Positions 1 through 5,082 are shown, numbered from the stretch's first letter. The stretch: DNA of 6,473 nucleotides from an uncultured Sulfolobales archaeon (GCA_938003605.1 CALKYD010000067.1:1-6473), one strand, 5' to 3'. A program made the numbers and translations. The notes: generated from the letters alone by a model not told the origin.

Positions 1-486
1 GTTAAAGTAGACTCTATGTATGTCCACCAGGAACCTTAAGCCATACTCCTTGTGTATTACTGTGCTTACTTCACTTCCCCACAGAAGCACTAACTTGCTC
101 ACCCTATCCTCCCCGCTGACGCCCTTCTTTAAGTATATGGCCTTCAGCTTCCTGTAAATTCCTTTGAATAACTCTACTAATTCATTCAAGTCCCTTTCAT
201 CTAGAGCTCTCTCCCTCAGTATGACTACTCCATCAACGTAGTCATGCGATGGTACATTAGCTGCTCTTACTAAGCGGTTCTCCTCAGCAATGCATTCAGC
301 AACTGAGTAATCTACTGAGCTTTCAGCTAAAAGTTTTCCCGCCTCTACACAATCTATTACTGGAAGGTGTACGTAGCCACCAGATCTAGATATTTTAAAG
401 GCTTTATTGAGCAAGCCGTGTTCCGCCAAGATTCTTCTGGCTTTTTCCCCGAGCTCTCGTCTAACTGCTATGCATACGACGTTCAT
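1..486 (-). CDS. trm5: tRNA (guanine-37-N1)-methyltransferase, Trm5-like (partial, C-terminus outside window)
   Basis: Trm5 methylates N1 of G37 next to the tRNA anticodon with S-adenosylmethionine, preventing frameshifting. The 162 visible codons cover the N-terminal part: VVCIAVRRELGEKARRIL, then LLNKAFKISRSGGYVHLPV, a DYVDGVVILR strand, the SGEDRVSKLVLLWG segment and IHKEYGLRFLVDIHRVYFN. These follow the order and spacing I remember for Methanocaldococcus jannaschii Trm5 (D1 domain, then the start of the next domain, just before its SPRLGGER segment). The SAM-binding catalytic domain lies beyond base 1, so catalytic residues cannot be checked. I chose ATG at 486 because it matches the family N-terminus. 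An in-frame ATG at 510 would add eight residues but probably lies upstream of the transcript start given the TATA-like box at 527-534. The archaeal Trm5 subtype (a, b or c) and any wyosine-pathway activity cannot be decided from this part. The gene diverges from the NAD kinase. Confidence 0.85.
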   Translation of the reverse strand, partial: MNVVCIAVRRELGEKARRILAEHGLLNKAFKISRSGGYVHLPVIDCVEAGKLLAESSVDYSVAECIAEENRLVRAANVPSHDYVDGVVILRERALDERDLNELVELFKGIYRKLKAIYLKKGVSGEDRVSKLVLLWGSEVSTVIHKEYGLRFLVDIHRVYFN

Positions 487-525
487 AAAGTTCCACGCAC
501 ATAACTCCATACTTCCAATAACCCT

Positions 526-534
526 CTTATTAAC
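526..534 (-). promoter_or_regulatory. TATA-like box of the trm5 gene
   Basis: On the minus strand the sequence reads GTTAATAAG, about 44 nt upstream of the ATG at 486. Archaeal transcription usually starts about 25 nt downstream of the box centre, here near 505. That gives a leader of roughly 19 nt and puts the alternative ATG at 510 outside the transcript. No good Shine-Dalgarno sequence precedes 486. This is inferred from composition and spacing only. Confidence 0.4.
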
Positions 535-622
535 TAACTCTTTAACGGAAGCTAGTTAAGGCTGGCGGCATTAAAGCACGCAATGGGATTAACGCTATGG
601 ATAGGAAGCGATTTTAGTGTTA

Positions 623-630
623 GTTTAAAG
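623..630 (+). promoter_or_regulatory. TATA-like box of the NAD kinase-nob1 unit
   Basis: GTTTAAAG is a good archaeal box A sequence, centred about 27 nt upstream of the TTG start at 654. That spacing predicts a transcript starting almost at the start codon, so the mRNA may be leaderless or nearly so. The purine run GGGGGAGGGGG (643-653) abuts the start codon. It contains GGAGG, but with only about 3 nt of spacing, too close for a normal Shine-Dalgarno interaction. Confidence 0.45.
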
Positions 631-653
631 AGTACTAGCTATGGGGGAGGGGG

Positions 654-1469
654 TTGAGTGAAGTAGCCATAGTTTACAAGCCTTCAGGCACCTGCTTAAA
701 CATGCTTAATGAGTGCTTAAGTGAGCTCAGCAAGGCTGGCTTTAGAGCGAGAGCTCTTTGGATCGATGAAGTTGATAAGGGGGCGCTGGACTCAGCTGAA
801 ACCATCATAGCCTTGGGAGGTGACGGTACGTTACTTAGAGTAGCGTGGAGCCTTAGGAGTAATGAACCACTGATCATACCGATACCCTGTGGCAGAAGGA
901 CTTTCTTCTACGAAAACCTTGGGGAATTGAAGTTTAGTGAAGTACTAAGCAAGTTTTTAAGTGGAGAGTTCTTCGTTGAGAGAGTGAGGAGATTAACGGC
1001 TTTCATAGAGGGCGAATACAAGTATTTCATAAATGAGACGCTCATAGTGAATAAGGATCTGGGGAAAGTAACTTCATTTAGAGTATACATAAGTACTCCA
1101 AGCACAAGGTCTAAGTACGTCATAGAGGGGGATGGAATATTGATCTCAACGCCCTGGGGCTCTTCAGCCCACAACTTATCGGCGCGTGGGCCAGTGGTGG
1201 AAGCATTCGAGCCATGCATAGTGCTCACTCCATACATCCCCGTCCACATGAATATTTCACCACTAGTTCTACACCCATTATCGAGGGTAGAGGTGGTTTC
1301 AAGAAATCCAACTATGCTATACATGGATGGACGGGAGGAAGCTGTTTTGCCTGGAGGCTCGAAGATAGTGGTGTCCAGCTCAAATTCATTTATAAGGCTC
1401 GTAAGGTTTAGCACCTATAGGAATACCTTAATCAAGGTCTTTCCATGGAGGACGGCCTCATTTGAATGA
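654..1469 (+). CDS. NAD kinase (ATP/polyphosphate-NAD kinase family)
   Basis: This 271-residue protein is of usual length for the PpnK/NADK family, which phosphorylates NAD+ to NADP+ in the cytoplasm. Visible motifs in order are ALGGDGTLLR (residues 53-62, with the conserved GGDGT and catalytic-type Asp57), the NE pair in FINETLIV (127-128), EGDGILISTPWGSSAHNLSARGPVV (158-182, matching the family's DG-xx-STPTGSTAYxLSAGGP), LTPYIPVHMNISPLVL (191-206) and YMDGR (223-227). One motif is unusual: the family's NxGxLGFL segment after the GGDGT helix reads PCGRRTFFYENLGE (78-91). The start is TTG; an in-frame TAG at 636-638 and no other usable start before 654 leave this as the only early choice. The last 8 nt overlap nob1, so the two genes are probably co-transcribed. 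Family assignment is firm; NAD rather than NADH preference and the phosphate donor are not visible. Confidence 0.88.
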   Translation: MSEVAIVYKPSGTCLNMLNECLSELSKAGFRARALWIDEVDKGALDSAETIIALGGDGTLLRVAWSLRSNEPLIIPIPCGRRTFFYENLGELKFSEVLSKFLSGEFFVERVRRLTAFIEGEYKYFINETLIVNKDLGKVTSFRVYISTPSTRSKYVIEGDGILISTPWGSSAHNLSARGPVVEAFEPCIVLTPYIPVHMNISPLVLHPLSRVEVVSRNPTMLYMDGREEAVLPGGSKIVVSSSNSFIRLVRFSTYRNTLIKVFPWRTASFE

Positions 1470-1992
1470 CGAGCTAGTTCAGCGCAAATACATTATACTA
1501 GATACATCGGCTCTACTAGCTAAGTACCAGCTCCTCCACTACTCTAGCGACGTAGTCTTAATGACTACCCCACTAGTAGTGAGTGAAGTAAAAGATCATG
1601 AGAGTAGGAGTGCCCTAGATCTAGCTGTGTCTCTAGGGAGGCTGCTGATCGTTGAGCCCCAGGAGGCCTTGATGAACAAGGCTAGGGAAATCGCGCAGAG
1701 CATTGGGGAAAACTACAGCATTTCCCCAACAGATCTGAGTATAGTGGCTCTAGCACTCCAGTTAAGAGACGAGTTGAGGAGGGGTGAAATTGTAGTAGTT
1801 ATAACAGATGATTACTCCATTCAAAACACGTTGCTGAATGCTGGAATAGCGTTCAAGCCTTTGAGGACTCGCGGCATAAGGATTCCCCGAAAGTACGTTG
1901 TTTTATGTACAACGTGCGGCTATGCATCAACTAACATTCTTGAGAAGATCTGTCCTTTCTGCAACACTCCGCTGGCTAGGCTTTCTTCATGA
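1462..1992 (+). CDS. nob1: rRNA maturation endonuclease Nob1 (PIN domain plus zinc ribbon)
   Basis: Nob1 cleaves the pre-16S rRNA at its 3' end late in small-subunit maturation. The 176 residues show a PIN nuclease domain with the expected acidic set: D14 in IILDTSALL, E42 in VVSEVKD, D91 in SPTDLSIVALA and D116/D117 in VITDDYSIQN. A short linker (TRGIRIPRKYV) leads to a C-terminal zinc ribbon with paired cysteines C149/C152 (CTTCGY) and C164/C167 (CPFC). This PIN-ribbon architecture and length are typical of archaeal Nob1. The start is TTG at 1462, inside the end of the NAD kinase gene (8-nt overlap), with GGAGG at 1447-1451 ten bases upstream; the in-frame sequence just downstream has no better start before the catalytic D14. 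The 3' end overlaps the convergent NSUN gene by 17 nt. Confidence 0.92.
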   Translation: MNDELVQRKYIILDTSALLAKYQLLHYSSDVVLMTTPLVVSEVKDHESRSALDLAVSLGRLLIVEPQEALMNKAREIAQSIGENYSISPTDLSIVALALQLRDELRRGEIVVVITDDYSIQNTLLNAGIAFKPLRTRGIRIPRKYVVLCTTCGYASTNILEKICPFCNTPLARLSS

Positions 1993-3124
1993 ATGCAGCT
2001 ATGAAGAATCCATTCATGTCATGGCTTAGCGGCGAGTACCTATACGCCACTACATCACCGTAATACACTTTCTCAGAGTATGGTAGGGATATCTCTAGAG
2101 GCTCAAGCCCGCGCTTTATAGCGTATTGAGCTACTTCCTCGTTTTCAACAAGTGTTAGAGTACAAGTGCTGTATACGAGTAAGCCCCTCGGCTTAAGCAT
2201 TTTTACAGCTGAACTAATGAACTGCTTCTGATACTCTGATAGAGATAGCGCATCCCTTAGACTCTTATTGAAGCAAACCTTTGGTCTAAAGCCTAGGGCT
2301 GTGCAAGGAGGGTCTATTAGAGCTTTATCAGGCCTTATGAATGGGTGATCTATGTCTAAATACCTTGAGTCCGAGGGCATTATTAGCGCGTTTAACGGGT
2401 TTCTCAGTCTAGAGATTGTTTCAACGATCTTGACTACTTTCTCAGTAGACCTATCTATGGAGACAATCCTTGAGGATCCTCTTGACAGTTGTATTAAGTG
2501 CGTGGTCTTTCCACCTGGTGCAGCGCAGTAGTCAACTATTAATTCCCCTGGACGTGGATCAATTACGTGCCCTACAGCTATTGATGGAAGGCTCTGCGGG
2601 TAGAATAGTCCTTTACTATATTCAGCCATCTCCCTTATTGCAGGCAGCTTATACTTGGATGTAATTGTTTTAGCAACCATTCCTCTACCCATGGATTTTA
2701 GCTCGCTGGAATTGACGACTGCTTCACATAGGGCCACGTGTTCCCCTCCCGGAGCTACTGCATTTACAAGATCTCCCTTCTTGAAGTGATCGTGTTCTTT
2801 CACTCCAGGCAAGTATAGGTTGGCTCCTAAGATTATGCTTTCAGCAGCTTTGCAGTCAACAAGTATCTTCTTATCGACTATTGGCACATTGAATGGCCCC
2901 TTCACTTCAATGTATATTGCATCAACGTAGTGCTCATCTACTCCAAACCTATAGCTAGAGTAGTTGCTCTTCAACAAGTCAAGCAACTCACCAGTGGAAA
3001 TAGCTAGAGTATTGACTCTCAAGTAGTGCCTCTTAGATGGAGTGCCGAGCCTCTCAATAAGACTCCTAGTAGTACTTCCATAAACTTTACGCAGTTCGCT
3101 TACTACAGATCCACTGGCCATCAT
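1976..3124 (-). CDS. PUA-containing NOL1/NOP2/Sun (NSUN) RNA cytosine-5 methyltransferase, NSUN6-like
   Basis: NSUN enzymes make 5-methylcytosine in RNA using SAM and two cysteines. From the ATG at 3124 the protein has 382 residues: an N-terminal region with the RVNTL segment typical of the family, a PUA-like RNA-binding domain (about 80-162, including VDCKAAESIILGANLYLPGV and FKKGDLV), then the Rossmann methyltransferase domain. Motif I is DYCAAPGGKTTHL (198-210), the acidic residue of SIDR is D224, motif IV is DPPC (C274) and motif VI is STCT (C321, the nucleophile position). The internal PUA insertion resembles human NSUN6 and its archaeal homologues, reported to modify C72 of tRNAs, so a tRNA acceptor target is the best guess. 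TTG at 3139 would add five residues (387 aa) and cannot be excluded; ATG at 3121 is a third option. No Shine-Dalgarno sequence is evident for any of them. Confidence 0.87.
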   Translation of the reverse strand: MMASGSVVSELRKVYGSTTRSLIERLGTPSKRHYLRVNTLAISTGELLDLLKSNYSSYRFGVDEHYVDAIYIEVKGPFNVPIVDKKILVDCKAAESIILGANLYLPGVKEHDHFKKGDLVNAVAPGGEHVALCEAVVNSSELKSMGRGMVAKTITSKYKLPAIREMAEYSKGLFYPQSLPSIAVGHVIDPRPGELIVDYCAAPGGKTTHLIQLSRGSSRIVSIDRSTEKVVKIVETISRLRNPLNALIMPSDSRYLDIDHPFIRPDKALIDPPCTALGFRPKVCFNKSLRDALSLSEYQKQFISSAVKMLKPRGLLVYSTCTLTLVENEEVAQYAIKRGLEPLEISLPYSEKVYYGDVVAYRYSPLSHDMNGFFIAAFMKKA

Positions 3125-3161
3125 GGCTTTGAAACCCAAACTAATTCAATGCCTGCACATC

Positions 3162-3171
3162 CATTAATAAG
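3162..3171. promoter_or_regulatory. Near-symmetric TATA-like element between the NSUN gene and the sRNA
   Basis: CATTAATAAG on the + strand reads CTTATTAATG on the minus strand, so one AT-rich core could serve both directions. Centred near 3167, it predicts minus-strand starts near 3141, giving a 2-nt leader for TTG 3139 or about 17 nt for ATG 3124. On the + strand it predicts starts near 3193, about 8 nt before box C of the proposed sRNA. Both spacings are normal for archaeal promoters. Direction and use are inferred. Confidence 0.4.
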
Positions 3172-3176
3172 CCACG

Positions 3177-3190
3177 AATACTCAAGTATT
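3177..3190. repeat. Perfect 6-bp inverted repeat, possible operator
   Basis: AATACT-CA-AGTATT is a perfect palindrome with a 2-nt centre. It lies just downstream of the shared TATA-like element on the + strand and ends a few bases before the predicted sRNA 5' end. The position would suit an operator. In AT-rich intergenic DNA a 6-bp arm may also be chance. Confidence 0.3.
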
Positions 3191-3194
3191 AATG

Positions 3195-3257
3195 TGAGCA
3201 GTGATGAACGACTTCGGAGCAGATGTGTGAATGAAGAGCCGTGTGAGGACTGAACAT
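3195..3257 (+). ncRNA. Candidate C/D box 2'-O-methylation guide sRNA
   Basis: Such RNAs assemble with L7Ae, Nop5 and fibrillarin and direct ribose methylation of the target base paired to the fifth guide nucleotide upstream of box D or D'. Seen here: a perfect box C, GTGATGA (3201-3207); exactly 12 nt of guide (ACGACTTCGGAG, 3208-3219); a D'-like CAGA (3220-3223); a 5-nt spacer; a degenerate C' (GAATGA, 3229-3234); a second guide (3235-3249); and a perfect box D, CTGA (3250-3253). Spacings match archaeal sRNAs, and a TATA-like element lies at the right distance upstream. The D' guide is complementary to the conserved 16S segment CGAAGUCGU that includes A1492/A1493. The D guide (GCCGTGTGAGG) is complementary to CCUCACACGGC, as in an anticodon arm with a CAC loop (tRNA-Val). 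The ends are approximate. D' and C' are non-canonical, so the call rests on boxes C and D, the spacing and two sensible targets. Confidence 0.68.
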
Positions 3258-3261
3258 TAAT

Positions 3262-3270
3262 GAATATAAG
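3262..3270 (+). promoter_or_regulatory. TATA-like box of the tRNA-Arg gene
   Basis: GAATATAAG is centred about 30 nt upstream of the mature tRNA 5' end. Transcription would start near 3292, leaving a leader of a few bases for RNase P. It lies only 9 nt after box D of the proposed sRNA, so the tRNA can have its own promoter, although read-through from the sRNA is also possible. Confidence 0.5.
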
Positions 3271-3296
3271 AGGGGGGCAAGAGTAAAGTCGAGGAG

Positions 3297-3371
3297 GGGC
3301 CCGTGGCCTAGCATGGATAGGGCGCCGGCCTTCTAAGCCGGAGGTCCGGGGTTCAAATCCCCGCGGGCCCG
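3297..3371 (+). tRNA. tRNA-Arg (anticodon UCU)
   Basis: A complete cloverleaf of 75 nt can be folded. The acceptor stem is GGGCCCG (3297-3303) with CGGGCCC (3364-3370), discriminator G3371. The D stem is GCCT/GGGC (3306-3309 and 3320-3323). The anticodon stem is CCGGC/GCCGG (3325-3329 and 3337-3341) around the loop CTTCTAA, with anticodon TCT at 3332-3334. A 5-nt variable region is followed by the T stem CGGGG/CCCCG with loop TTCAAAT. There is no intron and CCA is not encoded, as is common in archaea. It decodes AGA and probably AGG, the arginine codons used most in the neighbouring genes. An open reading frame antisense to it (3121-3393) is not a gene. Confidence 0.97.
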
Positions 3372-3463
3372 CGTTCACTGATGATTCATTCAAGGAGTGT
3401 TCTCAGCTTCCATTACTAAAAGCTTTGCCTTAGCAAACGTACGCGCATGATCCCTGGAGAAGT
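3372..3463. other. Short gap between convergent tRNA-Arg and moaA ends
   Basis: These 92 bases separate the 3' end of the tRNA gene (+) from the stop codon of moaA (-). I see no coding frame, no clear T-run terminator in either direction and no repeat. A TGATGA sits at 3379-3384, but no box D follows within a suitable distance, so I do not call a second C/D RNA. Confidence 0.6.
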
Positions 3464-4441
3464 CTATTTGCTTTGGGGGCTGGAAAGAGAGCTGTGAGAG
3501 AAGAAGGGTTTCCTGAGCTCATTAGCCTTTATCAAGGCCTTTATTAACCCCCCCTCATCTCTTTTCCTTATGCAGTCACCTGCATCAATTAAAGGCTCAT
3601 TAACGTATATGCATGTCTTAAGTTTGCCTTCAGGAGTAACCCTTATCCTAGTGCATGAAGCGCATAGCTCTGGGTTGCAGAAGCCTTTGACTAAAGTCAC
3701 TCTAATTCCGCTCGGCATTATGTAAGTAGGCCTTGATTGAAGTTCATGCTTGGTTCTAGCTACTGCAGCTCTCTCTAAATACTCTTCAACAATGCTTAGC
3801 GATGAATGCAGCTCTGCATACCTTTCTGAAGCAAGGCCTAGGGGTATTAGCTCTATTATGTTCAAGTCTAAGCCAAGTGATTCAGCGTAATTAATTATGT
3901 TCACGTATTCGCGTGCATTAAGCGATGTGACTAAGTAGTCTAGCTTAACTACTAAGCCCAAGCCTACGGCTGCTTCAATACCCTTAAGGACGTGCTCCAA
4001 GACCCCGCCTGTGAGCCTCCTGAAAACCTCTCTATTCAAGCTATGGAGACTTACGTTAACTCTATCGAGGCCTGAATCAAGGAGTTCTTCAGCATATTTA
4101 TCGAGTAGTGAGCCGTTAGTAGTCATGCTTAATTCCTTAGCGTAAGGCTTAATTCCCATAACTATGCTGGCTACGTCGCTTCTAGTTAGGGGTTCTCCAC
4201 CAGTGAGTTTAAAGTACGTTATTCCCAGCTTGCTTGCAATGCTGGCGAAGAAACTCCAGTCCTCTGGGGAAAGCTCATTGATGGTGCTCCAGCTGATCCC
4301 CTCCTTATGGCAGAACATGCAGCTGTAGTTGCACCTGCTAGTTATGCTCACTCTTGCATGGGTGAGAGGCCTTCCATACTTATCTATGAGCAATGTCTCA
4401 CCGGCATATTCATGTAACTTGACGGCGCTTATGCAATGCAT
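3464..4441 (-). CDS. moaA: GTP 3',8-cyclase MoaA (radical SAM, molybdopterin/tungstopterin synthesis)
   Basis: MoaA converts GTP to 3',8-cyclo-7,8-dihydro-GTP, the first step of pyranopterin cofactor synthesis. The 325-residue protein has LIDKYGR (18-24), the radical SAM cluster motif C37-x3-C41-x2-C44 (CNYSCMFC), LTGGEPLTR (79-87), MTTNGSLL (106-113) and VNVSLHSLN (128-136). The second [4Fe-4S] site is C260-x2-C263-x13-C277, and the TRIR stretch (264-267) carries the arginines expected to contact GTP. Spacing and length fit MoaA better than other radical SAM families. One oddity: the C-terminus ends LSSPQSK, without the terminal double glycine known from bacterial and human MoaA and needed for catalysis there. 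The ATG at 4441 overlaps the upstream phosphatase gene by 13 nt, indicating one transcript. No other moa gene is in the window. Confidence 0.9.
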   Translation of the reverse strand: MHCISAVKLHEYAGETLLIDKYGRPLTHARVSITSRCNYSCMFCHKEGISWSTINELSPEDWSFFASIASKLGITYFKLTGGEPLTRSDVASIVMGIKPYAKELSMTTNGSLLDKYAEELLDSGLDRVNVSLHSLNREVFRRLTGGVLEHVLKGIEAAVGLGLVVKLDYLVTSLNAREYVNIINYAESLGLDLNIIELIPLGLASERYAELHSSLSIVEEYLERAAVARTKHELQSRPTYIMPSGIRVTLVKGFCNPELCASCTRIRVTPEGKLKTCIYVNEPLIDAGDCIRKRDEGGLIKALIKANELRKPFFSHSSLSSPQSK

Positions 4442-4956
4442 TGAGCATTTAATAACTTGTCGACAAATTCCCTTAACTCAGTGAAATCTCTGACGTCCCT
4501 CCACATCAATATGAACACTACGCTACCTATGCTGTTCTTAACTTGTTCTCCATGAATTTCCTTATCATCTACATAGATTACTTCACATGGCTTTAGGCTA
4601 ACGCCCTCATTCTCAAGATCTTTTAAAGCCTTCAGCATCACTAAGTCCTTCCTATAGTGGGGCTCAACGTATGCTCTGTGAAATAAGGAGTGTATTTCAA
4701 GAGCTTTCAGAGCTTCAATAGCTTTAGCAGGCTCATTCCAGCTGAGCGTGAAGAGCATTAGTCCAGCCTCCCTGGCCCATTCAAGGAACTCCCTAGCTCC
4801 ATAGTTTAACTCTATTCGTTCCCCCCTTGAGTCAACGATGGCGTTCTCCCCGACCCTAGTGTATGGAGGGCTTGTAAGGGATAAGTTGCTGTGGTTCCAC
4901 AGAGTTAAGTCAAGGTCTATGAATAAAGCCCTTGGCCTACACGGAGGCCCCGTCAA
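4429..4956 (-). CDS. HAD-superfamily phosphatase, MDP-1-like (class IIIC)
   Basis: The 175-residue protein has the HAD phosphatase motifs in order. Motif I is FIDLDLTLW (12-20, nucleophile D14 and general acid D16). Motif II is FTLSWNE (69-75). The motif III lysine is probably K103 in HYRKDLVMLKAL. Motif IV is VIYVDDKEIHGEQV (127-139, D130/D131). The DLDxTLW signature and the small cap-less size resemble magnesium-dependent phosphatase-1, which acts on phosphotyrosine-like substrates or sugar phosphates; archaeal members have no settled substrate. The start is TTG at 4956, the only standard start codon between an upstream in-frame TGA and motif I. It is first in a two-gene unit with moaA, overlapping it by 13 nt. 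Whether it serves pterin metabolism (for example as a dephosphorylating or housecleaning enzyme) is speculative. Confidence 0.8.
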   Translation of the reverse strand: MTGPPCRPRALFIDLDLTLWNHSNLSLTSPPYTRVGENAIVDSRGERIELNYGAREFLEWAREAGLMLFTLSWNEPAKAIEALKALEIHSLFHRAYVEPHYRKDLVMLKALKDLENEGVSLKPCEVIYVDDKEIHGEQVKNSIGSVVFILMWRDVRDFTELREFVDKLLNAQCIA

Positions 4957-5082
4957 CTCACTACACCGTGCCCTAGCCTGTGACGCATAATTATCGTTTA
5001 GCCGCTCTCAGCTTAAGTAAGCTTATAACGCATCATATATATAAAGTTATCACAGCGTTTTAAAGGAACGAGGGATGAGTCG
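4957..5082. promoter_or_regulatory. Divergent promoter region between the phosphatase-moaA and suf units
   Basis: This 126-bp gap holds the start signals of two opposite units. For suf, CATATATATAAAG (5034-5046) is a strong TATA element; a start near 5067 would give a 16-nt leader carrying GAGGGATGAG (5070-5079) as a plausible ribosome binding site before TTG 5083. For the phosphatase unit, GATAATTATG on the minus strand (about 4985-4994) fits a start near 4964 with a leader of about 8 nt. The alternating TATA tract reads as TTTATATA on the minus strand and could also fire leftward. TTTTAAAG at 5058-5065 is too close to the suf start codon to be its main box. Confidence 0.55.

Noticed and set aside
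908..1414. 168-residue minus-strand reading frame
   Set aside because: It lies entirely antisense to the NAD kinase, whose family motifs are clear. It has no recognisable domain and no promoter.
3026..3253. 75-residue plus-strand reading frame across the NSUN start and the sRNA
   Set aside because: It is antisense to the coding start of the NSUN gene and continues through the C/D boxes. The composition is not protein-like and there is no ribosome binding site.
3177..3371. CRISPR array, insertion sequence or integration site at the tRNA
   Set aside because: There is no repeated unit with spacers, no transposase or integrase gene, and no duplicated tRNA 3' end within the window.
3379..3384. 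Second box C-like TGATGA downstream of the tRNA
   Set aside because: No CTGA box D follows within about 80 nt on the same strand and no guide-box spacing can be built.
3121..3393. 90-residue minus-strand reading frame containing GPRGFEPRTSGLEGRRP
   Set aside because: The peptide is the antisense translation of the tRNA-Arg gene, a well-known artefact that fills databases with RGFEPRTSGLEGRR-type hypothetical proteins. It also spans the sRNA and the promoter region.
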